Notes under the pieces: model-generated | The model's database searches: none | What the model was told of the DNA's origin: nothing | What the model saw: only the letters and a program-made list of their open reading frames with translations | Shown: one piece after another, positions 47,993-57,578 of the stretch | Layout: each line of letters starts with the position of its first letter | Numbering within the stretch: the first letter of the stretch is position 1 | Origin: Microvirga massiliensis | GTDB taxonomy: Bacteria; Pseudomonadota; Alphaproteobacteria; Rhizobiales; Beijerinckiaceae | Reading direction: 5' to 3' | Length of the DNA: 57,913 nucleotides | Assembly: GCF_001006805.1 (NCBI RefSeq) | Contig: NZ_LN811350.1 | Span: forward strand, 259,744 to 317,656 | Translations under genes and position numbers: made by a program

Positions 47993-48047
47993 GTTGGCGG
48001 TGCGCTCTCCGAAAACGAGCGGCTGGCCCAACACCTCCCGCCTCACC

Positions 48048-49085
48048 TCACCGGCGCGTACCCCTCGGCCTCTGCGCGACGCGTGCGATGTCGAGCAGCA
48101 CGCGCCCGGCGATGACATGGCCGAGGTCGCTCTGGCGCCTCGTCTGCAGGACGCTGTCCTGCAACAGCGCGACGGCGGATTTCAGCTCACCCGGGGACCA
48201 GCGCTGGAGCTGGCGCTTGGCGGCAGCCTTGCGCTTGAAATGCAGGCCGCGCCACGTCTCGACGACGGAGTCGACGCTGCGCCCGCGCTTCACATCCCCG
48301 GAGGCGCCGAGGAGCCCGATGCCGTGCCGGAGGGCGCTGCCGAGGTAAACCGCTGGGGCAGAGCCCTCGGCAGCCAAGCGCCGCAGCCCGGTCTCGAGCG
48401 TTCCCGCATCCCCGCAGAACGCGGCATCGACGACCATGTCGGTGACGAGCGCGGAGGTGTCGCTCATGACCGCGTCCACATCCTCGATGGTGATCTCGGC
48501 TTGGCCATGAGCATAGAGCATCAGCTTCGCGAGTTCGCCGCGCGTCGCCAGACGGTCGCCTCCGAGCTGGGCCACGAGAGCGGCACGGGCATCCCTTGAT
48601 AGCGAAAATCCGCCTTCCCGGAGCGTCTCGACCACCACCTCCTCGAGGTTGCGCCCGTCATCGGCATAGCAGGGGAGGGCAAGGGCCCGCGGCGACCGCT
48701 CGCAGAGCGTGCGCAACGGAGCTGAACGTGCAAGATCGCCGCCTTCGATCACGACGATCGCATCCTGCGGCGCGACCTCGATCAGCGCCTGGACGGAAGG
48801 CGCGATGTTGCGCCCGGATCCCTTGATCCAGATGGACCGCCTTCCGCCGAACAGGCCGATTGTTCCGGCCTCGTCGACAAGCCGGCCCGGATCGCCGGCC
48901 AGCACTTCGGCATCGATGCGGACGAGCTGGAACGGATCGGAGGCATCTGCGACGCTCTGCTCGGCCAGCGCTTTCGCGCGCTCGCTTACGAGCCCCACAT
49001 CGGGGCCGTAGAACAGGAAGACGATGACGCGCGGATCGGGCCGGCGCAGGGCGGCCGCGACATCCTGAGGGCGAACGGCGACCAT
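48048..49085 (-). CDS. holA: DNA polymerase III delta subunit
   Basis: Clamp-loader wrench subunit that opens the sliding clamp. 345 residues; PDPRVIVFLFYGPDVGLVSE at the N-terminus, SIWIKGSGRNIAPSVQAL, and QLGGDRLATRGELAKLMLY, a family hallmark, in the middle. The C-terminal collar domain is helical and ends in a basic tail. Convergent with parB, followed upstream by lptE (5 bases away). Confidence 0.93.
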   Translation of the reverse strand: MVAVRPQDVAAALRRPDPRVIVFLFYGPDVGLVSERAKALAEQSVADASDPFQLVRIDAEVLAGDPGRLVDEAGTIGLFGGRRSIWIKGSGRNIAPSVQALIEVAPQDAIVVIEGGDLARSAPLRTLCERSPRALALPCYADDGRNLEEVVVETLREGGFSLSRDARAALVAQLGGDRLATRGELAKLMLYAHGQAEITIEDVDAVMSDTSALVTDMVVDAAFCGDAGTLETGLRRLAAEGSAPAVYLGSALRHGIGLLGASGDVKRGRSVDSVVETWRGLHFKRKAAAKRQLQRWSPGELKSAVALLQDSVLQTRRQSDLGHVIAGRVLLDIARVAQRPRGTRR

Positions 49086-49090
49086 TGCCC

Positions 49091-49645
49091 TCAGGCGCGC
49101 GTCGCCATTGCGGTCGCGAGCCTGGTGCGGAGCTGGTCCGAGAGCACTTTAGCGAGCCGGATCTCCGCATCCCGGGCCGCCCGCACGGTCGCGAAGCGCT
49201 GCGGACTCCGATCATACGATACGTGGCCTATCGCTTTGCCGCTCGTGATAGGCTTGTTGTCCGCAAGGCTCACGAGCGCGTAGTTCGCGGTACCCGTCAC
49301 ATTGGCCGTCTCTGCGCGTCCCGTGACGGTGTTGATGATCGGGGATTGCACCTGCTGATCATAATTGACCGTCAAGCGATACCGTTTCGCCATCGGCCGG
49401 CCGGATCCATTCAGGGCAAAGATCAGCTCGTTGCGGAGATAGTGCCCGAACCGATCATAGGCCGGCTGCGAGACGACGATCGGCGCCACGTCGACCGTGG
49501 CCATCACGTCATCGAGCCGCTCGCCGGAGGCCGTCGGGCCATAGAGCGGGCGAAAGCAGGCTCCGAGCGGAAGCCCCACGCCAGTTACGGTGAGCGTGCG
49601 CAACACCGAGCGGCGCGAGGGCAGGGGACGGTCAGGCGACGACAT
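49091..49645 (-). CDS. lptE: LPS-assembly lipoprotein LptE
   Basis: Outer-membrane lipoprotein that plugs LptD for LPS insertion. 184 residues; a Tat-like [13 protein letters not shown] precedes the lipobox PLGAC (Cys about 30), and CFRPLYG is the typical first mature stretch. The remaining pattern [20 protein letters not shown] and [12 protein letters not shown] fits LptE. Its position between leuS (14-base overlap) and holA is the usual one. Confidence 0.92.
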   Translation of the reverse strand: MSSPDRPLPSRRSVLRTLTVTGVGLPLGACFRPLYGPTASGERLDDVMATVDVAPIVVSQPAYDRFGHYLRNELIFALNGSGRPMAKRYRLTVNYDQQVQSPIINTVTGRAETANVTGTANYALVSLADNKPITSGKAIGHVSYDRSPQRFATVRAARDAEIRLAKVLSDQLRTRLATAMATRA

Positions 49646-52268
49646 TCACGATCCTCTGGGGAACGACGATGATCTTGCGCGGCGGCCGCCCCTCCATGGC
49701 GCGCTGCACGGCCTCGAGCGAGAGGACGGCAGCCTCGATGGCGGCCTGATCGGCATCGCGGGCTACGGTGACATCGGCCCGCTTCTTGCCGTTCACCTGA
49801 ACCGGAAGCGTGATGGCTTCCTCCACGAGGAGGCTCCGGTCGACCAACGGCCAGGGTGCCTCGGCGGCAAGGCCCGGGAGATGCAGGGATTGCCAGCACT
49901 CCTCCGCGAGATGGGGCATCATCGGGGCAAGGAGCTGCACGAAGATCTGCCCGGCCTCTCGGAAGGCCGACCCGGCTCCCGGGTCAGGCGATGCCTTTGC
50001 GCGCGCCAGGAGATCCTGCAACGTATTGGCCAGCTCGTAGATGTGAGCCACGCAGCGGTTGAACCGCAGTCGCTCCACATCGTCCTCGACCGCCGCCACG
50101 GCACGATGGGCCGCCTTGCGGATGGCGAGCGAGACGGATCCGTCCGAACCTTCGCCGCTCGCGTTCAAACTCGCTGCCTCGGCGAGGTCGCCGACCAGCC
50201 TCCAGACCCGCTGCACGAAGCGGGCCGCGCCCTGAACACCTTCCTCGGTCCAGATGACGTCGCGTTCCGGAGGCGAGTCCGACAGCATGAACCAGCGCGC
50301 GGTATCGGCGCCGTAGGACGCGATGATGTCATCCGGGTCGACGGTGTTGAGCTTCGACTTCGACATCTTCTCGATCGAACCGATCTCGATGGGCTCGCCC
50401 GTCTCCACGTGGAATGCATGCCGGGTGCCGCCTTCACTCTCGATCCGGACATCGACCGGCATCACCCAGGAGCCCTTGGCGTCACGATAGGTCTCGTGCA
50501 CGACCATGCCTTGCGTGAAGAGGCCGGCGAACGGCTCGGACATTCCCGCATGTCCGGTCACCCGCATCGCGCGCGTGAAGAAGCGCGAGTAGAGGAGATG
50601 CAGGATCGCATGCTCGATCCCGCCGATATACTGGTCGACGGGCAGCCAGCGGTCGACGACCGCGCGGTCGGTCGGGCTCTCGGTCCGATGCGGGTCCGTG
50701 AACCGGGCGAAATACCAGGACGAGTCCACGAAGGTGTCCATGGTGTCCGTTTCGCGCCGCGCCGGCCGGCCGCACTGGGGACAGTCCACGTGCTTCCAGG
50801 TCGGGTGGCGGTCGAGCGGATTGCCGGGGACATCGAAGGTTACGTCATCGGGCAGGGTGACGGGCAGTGATTCCCGCGGAACCGGCACGATCCCGCAGGA
50901 CTCGCAATGGATGACAGGGATGGGGCAGCCCCAGTAGCGCTGGCGCGAGATGCCCCAGTCCCGGAGCCGGAAATTGACCTTGCGCTCCGCAGCGGGACGC
51001 CCACCGCGCGTTTCGCTCTCCAACCGCCGTGCGACTTCTTCCTTCGCGGCTTCCACGGTCATGCCGTCGAGGAAGCGCGAATTGATCATCCGGCCTTCGC
51101 CGTCATAGGCCGTGTCGGTGATCGTGAAGGTCGCGGGGTCCGCATCCGGCGGGCACACGACGGGCGTGTTGCCGAGACCGATGCTGTTGACGAAATCGAG
51201 GTCGCGCTGGTCGTGCGCCGGGCACCCAAAGATCGCGCCCGTCCCGTAGTCCATCAGGATGAAGTTCGCGACGTACACGGGGAGTTCCCATGACGGATCG
51301 AATGGGTGCACCGCACGGATCCCGGTATCGAAGCCATTCTTCTCGGCCTTCTCAATCGCCTCCAGGGCGGTTCCGGTGTGCTTGCACTCTTCGATGAAGG
51401 CTGCGAGGGCCGGGTTCTGCGCTGCCGCGGCCTTCGACAAGGGGTGATCCGGGGCGAGCGCCATGAAGCGGGCGCCGAACAGCGTATCGGGCCGCGTGGT
51501 ATAGATCTCGAGATCTGTCTCTCCACCGGGGGTCGTGGCCGGATCAAGGGCGAACCGCACCACCAGACCCTCTGACCGGCCGATCCAGTTGCGCTGCATC
51601 AGGCGCACTTTCTCGGGCCAGCGGTCGAGCTGATCGAGCGCGTCGAGAAGCTCCTGCGCGAAATCTGTGATCTTGAAGAACCACTGCGTGAGCTCGCGCT
51701 GCTCCACGAGTGCGCCGGAGCGCCAGCCGCGGCCGTCGATCACCTGCTCGTTGGCGAGCACCGTCTGATCGACTGGGTCCCAGTTCACCTTTGCGGTCTT
51801 CCGGTCGACGAGTCCCGCCTCCAGGAAATCAATGAACATGCGCTGCTGCTGCGCATAATAGGAGGGATCGCAGGTCGCGAGCTCCCGGCTCCAATCGATG
51901 GCGAGCCCCATCGACTTCAGCTGGCTGCGCATGGTGGCGATGTTCGCGTAGGTCCACTCCTTGGGGTGGACCTTGTTCTTCATCGCCGCATTCTCGGCCG
52001 GCATCCCGAAGGCGTCCCATCCCATGGGATGAAGGACGTTGAAGCCCTTCGCGCGGCGATAGCGCGCGACCACATCCCCCATCGTGTAGTTCCGCACGTG
52101 CCCCATATGGATGCGCCCCGACGGGTAGGGGAACATCTCGAGCACGTAGTATTTCGGCCGATCATCCTCGTTGCGGGTCCTGAACAGATCGCGCTCGGTC
52201 CAGGTCCTCTGCCATTTCGGCTCGGCTTCCTTGGCGTTGTAACGCTCGGGCCTCATCGTCTCATTCAT
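49632..52268 (-). CDS. leuS: leucyl-tRNA synthetase
   Basis: Class I synthetase charging tRNA-Leu. [20 protein letters not shown] holds the HIGH-type motif (HMGH), KMSKSK near residue 620 the second signature, and an editing domain with the [18 protein letters not shown] TGIR region lies between. 878 aa from [10 protein letters not shown] (ATG complementary to 52266-52268); an internal ATG four codons on is possible. Upstream read-through to 52337 is not used. Confidence 0.97.
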   Translation of the reverse strand: MNETMRPERYNAKEAEPKWQRTWTERDLFRTRNEDDRPKYYVLEMFPYPSGRIHMGHVRNYTMGDVVARYRRAKGFNVLHPMGWDAFGMPAENAAMKNKVHPKEWTYANIATMRSQLKSMGLAIDWSRELATCDPSYYAQQQRMFIDFLEAGLVDRKTAKVNWDPVDQTVLANEQVIDGRGWRSGALVEQRELTQWFFKITDFAQELLDALDQLDRWPEKVRLMQRNWIGRSEGLVVRFALDPATTPGGETDLEIYTTRPDTLFGARFMALAPDHPLSKAAAAQNPALAAFIEECKHTGTALEAIEKAEKNGFDTGIRAVHPFDPSWELPVYVANFILMDYGTGAIFGCPAHDQRDLDFVNSIGLGNTPVVCPPDADPATFTITDTAYDGEGRMINSRFLDGMTVEAAKEEVARRLESETRGGRPAAERKVNFRLRDWGISRQRYWGCPIPVIHCESCGIVPVPRESLPVTLPDDVTFDVPGNPLDRHPTWKHVDCPQCGRPARRETDTMDTFVDSSWYFARFTDPHRTESPTDRAVVDRWLPVDQYIGGIEHAILHLLYSRFFTRAMRVTGHAGMSEPFAGLFTQGMVVHETYRDAKGSWVMPVDVRIESEGGTRHAFHVETGEPIEIGSIEKMSKSKLNTVDPDDIIASYGADTARWFMLSDSPPERDVIWTEEGVQGAARFVQRVWRLVGDLAEAASLNASGEGSDGSVSLAIRKAAHRAVAAVEDDVERLRFNRCVAHIYELANTLQDLLARAKASPDPGAGSAFREAGQIFVQLLAPMMPHLAEECWQSLHLPGLAAEAPWPLVDRSLLVEEAITLPVQVNGKKRADVTVARDADQAAIEAAVLSLEAVQRAMEGRPPRKIIVVPQRIVNVVA

Positions 52269-52472
52269 CGTTTCGGAAGGGGGACGGGCGCGGCTTGCGC
52301 CCGCAGGTCGGCGCGGACTAGGACACAGGCGGACCACGCGGTCAACGTGTCGCCTCGTCCTCTGCTTACGAGGACGATCTCTTCAGCGCGTTAACACGCA
52401 GGAGTTCCGGGCCTGATCGCGCAAAACGGGGCTTGGCCAGCAGCGACGCGGGACGTGAAGAGTGCAGCTTCA

Positions 52473-53177
52473 ATGACAGATAAAAGGAACAGGATCGTGG
52501 ATGGATCTCCTGCAACTCGGCTCGAAGACGTGCGTGCCGCCATCGCGCGAGCAGCCGCCGATTGTGGGCGGGATGCTGCGGAGATCACGCTCATTGCCGT
52601 CTCAAAGACCTGTTCCGCCGACGTGATCCGACCCGTCCTCGCTGCAGGACAGAGGGTATTCGGCGAGAACTACGTCCAGGAGGCTCGCGCGAAATGGGCG
52701 GGGCTCCGCGAGGAGTTTTCCGGAATCGAGCTGCATCTGATCGGCCCGTTGCAGTCCAACAAGGCCGGCCAGGCGGTGCAGACATTCGACGTGATCCAGT
52801 CCCTGGACCGGCCTTCGCTCGCCGAGGCTTTGGCTCGCGAAATCCCGAAGGAGTTGGCGCGCTCGGGGCGCAAGCCGCGGCTTTTCGTGCAGGTCAACAC
52901 GGGTGAGGAACCGCAAAAGTCGGGAGTCCGTCCGACCGAGGTTGATGAATTCCTCGCTGCCTGCAGCAACCGCTGGGGCCTGGAAGTCGAAGGCCTCATG
53001 TGCATCCCGCCAGCCGAAGATCCGCCCTCGCCCCATTTCGCTTTTCTTCGAGACATCGCGCGGCGGAACCGCTTGCCCCGCCTCTCGATGGGGATGAGCG
53101 CCGACTTCGAAGCGGCCATTCAGCTCGGCGCGACGCATGTGCGCGTCGGCAGCGCGATCTTCGGACCTCGCGGCTGA
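52473..53177 (+). CDS. yggS: YggS-type PLP homeostasis protein
   Basis: PLP-binding (beta/alpha)8 protein of the YggS/PROSC family, involved in vitamin B6 balance and without known catalysis. The Schiff-base Lys is in LIAVSKTCSADVI (about 44); GENYVQEA, ELHLIGPLQSNK, LFVQVNTGEEPQKSG and LSMGMSADFEAAI follow in family order. 234 aa from the ATG at 52473; a GTG six codons upstream is the alternative. Convergent with an L,D-transpeptidase-like gene 8 bases away. Confidence 0.95.
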   Translation: MTDKRNRIVDGSPATRLEDVRAAIARAAADCGRDAAEITLIAVSKTCSADVIRPVLAAGQRVFGENYVQEARAKWAGLREEFSGIELHLIGPLQSNKAGQAVQTFDVIQSLDRPSLAEALAREIPKELARSGRKPRLFVQVNTGEEPQKSGVRPTEVDEFLAACSNRWGLEVEGLMCIPPAEDPPSPHFAFLRDIARRNRLPRLSMGMSADFEAAIQLGATHVRVGSAIFGPRG

Positions 53178-53185
53178 AGGTGCTC

Positions 53186-53719
53186 TCAGCCGTGAATGAC
53201 GATCCGCGTGCGCGGGCCGATGGCTGCAAGAAGGCGAGCGATCACTGCCCGATCGACGGCGACGCAGCCGGCAGTCGGCTCGAAGCCAGGGCGCGCGAGA
53301 TGAAGAAAAATGGCGCTGCCGCGCCCACGGCGGATGGGGCCACGGTTCCAGGCGATATCCACGACTACGTCGTAGACCCGGTCCTCCCGCCAGAGCATCT
53401 CATGGCTCGAGGGCACAGGCAGAGTGACGCGGCGGTTGTAGCGGCGGTCGCCGGGATCATCGCACCAGCCGTCCGATTGCCGCGTGGCCCGGAGGGGCAG
53501 CCCGGTTCGCGGCCGCGAAAGCTGATCGGACCGGTAGAAGACCTGGCCCAAGGCAAAGGAGCCGACCGGCGTCGCTCCGTCGCCCTCGCGCTTCGTCCGG
53601 GTCTGACCGGTTCGCCCGAGCGCGCAGGGCACGACGATGGATCCTGCGACCAAGCGGCCGCGGCGGCGGTCCAGGACAGAGGGGAAGACGGTGATGCGAT
53701 CGAGAAAGCGGCGCGTCAT
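53186..53719 (-). CDS. L,D-transpeptidase catalytic-domain protein without signal peptide
   Basis: 177 residues from the ATG complementary to 53717-53719. GDGATPVGSFALGQVFYRSD and the active-site region GSAIFLHLARPGFEPTAGCV, with His140 and Cys152, match YkuD-type L,D-transpeptidases of the short DUF-like branch. No signal peptide or membrane helix is visible, which is odd for an envelope enzyme and is shared by related alphaproteobacterial proteins. Function is inferred. Divergent from the CenR-like gene. Confidence 0.83.
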   Translation of the reverse strand: MTRRFLDRITVFPSVLDRRRGRLVAGSIVVPCALGRTGQTRTKREGDGATPVGSFALGQVFYRSDQLSRPRTGLPLRATRQSDGWCDDPGDRRYNRRVTLPVPSSHEMLWREDRVYDVVVDIAWNRGPIRRGRGSAIFLHLARPGFEPTAGCVAVDRAVIARLLAAIGPRTRIVIHG

Positions 53720-53810
53720 CGTGGTGGAGGGAAACGGCGCGCCTCTTGTTGTCAAGGAGGGGATAGATACTCTAACCCTGCGCCGGGATTCCAGGGTTGA
53801 AGAGGTGACG

Positions 53811-54497
53811 ATGTCAAATGCGAGCCGCCTCCTCGTGGTCGATGACGACCGGGACCTGCGCGACACTCTCAGCGAGCAGCTCTCCCTCTACGACGAGTTT
53901 ACCGTCACGATGGCCGGCACTGCCGCGGAAGCCATTTCCGCCATCCGCCATGACCGGATCGACCTCGCCATCATGGATGTCGGGTTGCCGGACATGGATG
54001 GCCGGGAGACCGTGAGGATCATGCGCGAGAGCGGATTTCGCTCGCCGATCATCATGCTGACCGCGCAGGGATCCGATACCGATACTGTGCAGGGCCTCGA
54101 GGCCGGCGCGAACGACTATGTGACCAAGCCGTTCAAGTTCGCGGTTCTGCTCGCGCGCATCCGAGCGCAATTGCGCCAATACGAGGCCAGCGAAGACGCA
54201 ATCTTCCAGATTGGGCCTTACACGTTTCGCCCAGGTTCCAAGCTTCTGACGACGGATCGAGGATCGAAGCTGAAGCTGACCGAGAAGGAGACTGCGATCC
54301 TCCGATATCTCTACCGGGCCGGGCAGAAAGTCGTGGGTCGTGAAATTCTTCTCGCCGAGGTCTGGGGTTACAATTCCCAGGTCACGACCCACACGCTCGA
54401 AACCCACATCTACCGCCTTCGCCAGAAAATCGAAGCCGACCCTTCGAACGCGCGCATTCTCGTGACGGAGACAGGCGGCTACAAGCTGCTGCCCTGA
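53811..54497 (+). CDS. cenR: OmpR-type response regulator, CenR-like
   Basis: 228 residues. Receiver domain with acidic pocket VVDDDRDLRD, phospho-acceptor Asp56 in LAIMDVGLPDMDG and YVTKPFKFAVLLARIRAQLR around the conserved Lys. The winged-helix domain begins IGPYTFRPGSKLL and carries LTEKETAILRYLYRAG and THTLETHIYRLRQKIE. This matches Caulobacter CenR, the essential cell-envelope regulator that lies in the same origin-proximal area, hence the symbol; the partner kinase CenK is not in the window. AGAGG precedes the ATG. One base separates it from the next gene. Confidence 0.85.
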   Translation: MSNASRLLVVDDDRDLRDTLSEQLSLYDEFTVTMAGTAAEAISAIRHDRIDLAIMDVGLPDMDGRETVRIMRESGFRSPIIMLTAQGSDTDTVQGLEAGANDYVTKPFKFAVLLARIRAQLRQYEASEDAIFQIGPYTFRPGSKLLTTDRGSKLKLTEKETAILRYLYRAGQKVVGREILLAEVWGYNSQVTTHTLETHIYRLRQKIEADPSNARILVTETGGYKLLP

Positions 54498-54498
54498 G

Positions 54499-54990
54499 AT
54501 GGCTCTCGACGACGACATCGCAATTCTGTCCGAGGCGCCGCTGTTCAACCTGCTCGACCGCGACGCCCTCCGCCTCGTGGCCTTCGCGGCCGACAGCAGG
54601 CCATTGCGGGCGGGCGATACGCTCTTCCGGAAAGGTGACCGGTCCGATGGCGGCTATGTGGTGAGCCGCGGCCTGATCGCGCTCGACGCCCGAGACGATG
54701 GTTCGCCGGCAACATATCTCGCCGGACCGGCTTGCCTGATCGGGCAAACCGCGCTGTTTACGCGCATCCGGCGCGCGGCGACCGCGACAGCTCGGGAACC
54801 CTCCGGTGTCATTCGCATTTCACCGAGCCTGATGAGACGGGTTCTCGAGGAATTCCCCGCTGCCGCTGTCGCAATGCGCGACATCCTCGCGGAGGAGCTC
54901 GGGCAGCTGATGCAGGGACTGGAGGGAGTCCGGGATTCTCTGGTCGCGGTTGATTATGAGAGTATCCCAGGGGCGGACTCGGTTCGTTAG
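54499..54990 (+). CDS. cyclic-nucleotide-binding-fold protein (Crp/Fnr N-terminal domain only)
   Basis: 163 residues. LSEAPLFNLLDRDALRLVAF and LRAGDTLFRKGDRSDGGYVV, then GLIALDARDDGSPATYLAGP, form the cNMP-binding beta roll; a C-terminal helix follows, but no winged-helix DNA-binding domain. The usual phosphate-binding RxS/T Arg is not obvious. Immediately downstream of the CenR-like regulator (TGA then ATG, one base between), so probably co-transcribed. Possibly a sensory partner; this is inference. Confidence 0.85.
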   Translation: MALDDDIAILSEAPLFNLLDRDALRLVAFAADSRPLRAGDTLFRKGDRSDGGYVVSRGLIALDARDDGSPATYLAGPACLIGQTALFTRIRRAATATAREPSGVIRISPSLMRRVLEEFPAAAVAMRDILAEELGQLMQGLEGVRDSLVAVDYESIPGADSVR

Positions 54991-55062
54991 CCGGCTTTCT
55001 TGTGTTTGCTACGGGAGGTGGAAGTCCGACCGTCGTTGCATGCCGCGGGCGAGGCAAACAAT

Positions 55063-55220
55063 CCGTCGACGGGTAGATTGCTTCACTTCGTTCGCAATGA
55101 CGAAGAGGGCGTGAGTGCGCGAGGGGCAACACCGGAAACGGACTGACGCCGGACCCACTTCCGCCATTGCAAGCCGGAAGCGTGATGCACTGCCCACCCC
55201 ATCGCACTTCTGTCATGGCG
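55063..55220 (-). repeat. dispersed composite repeat, family A, copy 3
   Basis: Reverse complement of copy 1: CCGTCGACGGGTAGATTGCT (55063 on), CTTCACTTCGTTCGCAATGA, then the spacer and CCGCCATTGCAAGCCGG with GCGTGATGC. It matches copy 1 almost base for base over the inner 60 positions although 49 kb separates them. Confidence 0.75.
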
Positions 55221-55260
55221 AGCCACCGGCGTGATGCACAGCCCGTTCCGACGCCTCACC

Positions 55261-55299
55261 CTCATTGCGAGCGCAGCTAAGCAATCTACCCGTCGACGG
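55261..55299 (+). repeat. family A half-unit
   Basis: CTCATTGCGAGCGCAGCTAA then GCAATCTACCCGTCGACGG, in the opposite orientation to the copy at 55063-55220. Together they form a long inverted repeat between the cNMP-fold gene and xth. Confidence 0.7.
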
Positions 55300-55358
55300 A
55301 CGCGCTCCCGGATTGCTTCACCCCATCAGCAACAGCAGGTGAGCAGCCCTAACCGCCT

Positions 55359-56174
55359 TTACAACTCCAACGTCGCCGTCACGGGCACATGATCCGAGGG
55401 GCGCTCCCAGCCGCGCGTCTCGCGCGTCACCTCGATGTCCTGCAGAGCGGGCGTGAGGCTCTCCGATACCCAGACGTGGTCGAGACGGCGGCCTTTGTCG
55501 GCGGCCGCCCAATCGGGCGAGCGGTAGCTCCACCAGGAATAGATCTTTTCCGGTTCCGGCCGGAGATGACGCATTCCATCGGTCCAGCCCGCTTCCTTCC
55601 GCAACTTTTCGAGCGCTTCGGTCTCGACGGGCGTGTGGCTGACGACATCGAGGAGCTGCTTGTGGCTCCAGACATCATGCTCGAGCGGCGCGATATTGAG
55701 ATCACCCACGAGAATGGCCGGAGACCTGGCGGGCCGTCCGCGGCCGCCCCATTCCCGCAACTCCGCCAGAAATTGGAGCTTGTGCGCGAATTTCTCGTTC
55801 AGTTTGGGATCGGGAATATCGCCACCCGCCGGCACGTAGAAATTGTGAATCGTCACGCCTGAAGCGGCGTTTGCTTCGTGTCCGAGCGTGACGGAGATGT
55901 GCCGCGCGTCCGTGCGTCCGCACATGCTGAGACTTTCCGAGTTGGCAAAGGGCAGGCGCGACAGGATTGCGACGCCGTTATAGCCCTTCTGGCCGGTATG
56001 GACGACGTGCGGATAGCCGAAGGCCTGCAGGTCTTTCAAAGGAAAACGGTCGTTGGGACATTTCGTCTCCTGCAGGCACAGAACGTCCGGACGGGCCTCT
56101 GTCAGAAACCGGCCCACCTGCGCGAGGCGCAGACGAACGGAATTGATGTTCCAGGTCGAGATCTTGAGCTTCAC
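55359..56174 (-). CDS. xth: exodeoxyribonuclease III (AP endonuclease)
   Basis: Base-excision-repair AP endonuclease/3'-5' exonuclease of the EEP family. KISTWNINSVRLRLAQVG at the start, LCLQETKC with the metal-binding Glu, VGDLNIAPLEHDVW with the catalytic Asp-Asn pair, and a C-terminal SDHVPVTATLEL with the Asp-His. 271 aa, normal length. Single gene. Confidence 0.96.
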   Translation of the reverse strand: MKLKISTWNINSVRLRLAQVGRFLTEARPDVLCLQETKCPNDRFPLKDLQAFGYPHVVHTGQKGYNGVAILSRLPFANSESLSMCGRTDARHISVTLGHEANAASGVTIHNFYVPAGGDIPDPKLNEKFAHKLQFLAELREWGGRGRPARSPAILVGDLNIAPLEHDVWSHKQLLDVVSHTPVETEALEKLRKEAGWTDGMRHLRPEPEKIYSWWSYRSPDWAAADKGRRLDHVWVSESLTPALQDIEVTRETRGWERPSDHVPVTATLEL

Positions 56175-56365
56175 GGCAGAACCAGAGAGTGCGGGAGCGC
56201 CGTGGCTACGATGTTTTGCGTGCTGGGGAAAGTGTCCGGCCCAATCGAAACGTCAGACGCACCGTTTCGACCCGTTCGCAGCGCGTCGCGCGCGATCGAT
56301 GCCAGATGTTGCGCACACCGAACGAAACGTCGGTAATCAGGGATCTGATTACGTGCTTCGAATCG

Positions 56366-57397
56366 TCAGCGATTTCCGCCGCCGGATCTCGCGTGATAAT
56401 TGATGATGAAGAGTGCGCTGTCGAACGACACGACGCGCTCGACATTGCTGAGCATGACGATCGTCTGGAATCCTTGCGGGTCGGTGATGCGCCACTGGGT
56501 CAGCTTTTCGACTTTAGGATCGAAGAACAGCATGATCTTCGACGTGCCGCCGAGCGTCGAACGATCCTCGAGCTGGATGCGCACGGCGTCGCCGTCGTTC
56601 CAGATCCCGGTCACTCGGATGTCCTGACCGAGATTGACCTTTTCGCGCAGGAGGAATTTCAGCGGCGTCTGCCAGATCGGATAGATATCCTGCGTGTCGA
56701 GCTTGCGATCCTTGACCGCGACGGAATTGCCGTCGGCAATGATCTCGATCGTCGCGGGCCGGTCATACTGGAAGCGCAGTCGCCCGGGCCGCTGCAGGTA
56801 AAGCGTTCCCGTCATCCGGCGCCCATCACCGCCGATCTGCGTGAACTCCGCAGTCGTCGCGCCGAGATCCATAAAGAACTGATTTGCGCGGGCGATAATC
56901 TCCGCGTCACTCAGATTTTCCACCTTGGGGGCTGGGCGGCGGGGCGTCGCCGCGGCAGGCGTGATGTTGACCGGAGCGGCGACCGGTAACGCCGTCGCGA
57001 TCTGGGTCCGGGGCGGCGCGGGCGGAGGCAGGGGCGGAACCGGCAAGGTCGGCGCCGGAGCCTCGTGCGATGGCGCGACACCGTCGCCCGCCATCGCCGA
57101 GAGTTCCTGCCTTGCGGGTTTCGAATCTTCGCCCTCTACGGCAGCCCGCAAGACAACCGGCTCCGGGCCGTTGTCCTCCGCAATCGTCTGGACAGGGGCA
57201 GGTTGCCGGCGCGGTTCGAAGGAAGGCGACGGGGGCGCAGCCGAGAGAGTGAAGCTCGCGTGCGATGCCGTATCCGAGCCGATCCTTGGTGCCTGGAACA
57301 GGACCTCCGACGAGACGATCGGTTCGGCCTGAACCACTGTCAGACTACAGGCGCCAAGGATCGCTGCCGTCAGGATCGCTGGCCTGGACACACGCAT
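56366..57397 (-). CDS. LolA-family outer-membrane lipoprotein carrier with long N-terminal extension
   Basis: 343 residues from the ATG complementary to 57395-57397. Signal peptide ILTAAILGACSLTVVQAEP, then about 140 residues rich in Pro, Ala and Glu with no predicted fold, then a LolA-like domain: LSDAEIIARANQFFMDLGAT, GTLYLQRPGRLRFQYDRPAT and LGGTSKIMLFFDPKVEKLTQ. LolA carries lipoproteins across the periplasm from LolCDE to LolB; typical proteins are about 200 aa. The extension may be a periplasmic linker. Close to ftsK, as LolA-like genes often are in this class. Confidence 0.85.
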   Translation of the reverse strand: MRVSRPAILTAAILGACSLTVVQAEPIVSSEVLFQAPRIGSDTASHASFTLSAAPPSPSFEPRRQPAPVQTIAEDNGPEPVVLRAAVEGEDSKPARQELSAMAGDGVAPSHEAPAPTLPVPPLPPPAPPRTQIATALPVAAPVNITPAAATPRRPAPKVENLSDAEIIARANQFFMDLGATTAEFTQIGGDGRRMTGTLYLQRPGRLRFQYDRPATIEIIADGNSVAVKDRKLDTQDIYPIWQTPLKFLLREKVNLGQDIRVTGIWNDGDAVRIQLEDRSTLGGTSKIMLFFDPKVEKLTQWRITDPQGFQTIVMLSNVERVVSFDSALFIINYHARSGGGNR

Positions 57398-57578
57398 CAA
57401 ACATCTCCCGGTCCACAGCTGCGGGCGCCGCCTGTCGGCGCAAAGCTGCGGCGGTGTGAAAACTCGCTACGGCCCCGTTCGTTGCCTGCCGCGGGGATCG
57501 GCAGGCGGGCCAAACCATTCTCCCTCAGCGCTCGGTGTGGCGAATCGATGGCCGCACCGGACCGCCCTGCGCGGAGTG

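Larger units (their letters stand above)
54991..55358. other. 368-base gap with inverted repeat copies
   Basis: Contains family A copy 3 in reverse orientation (about 55063-55220) and a shorter forward half-unit (55261-55299) with the same GCAATCTACCCGTCGACGG core, so the two can pair over a long distance. No gene. Confidence 0.7.
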
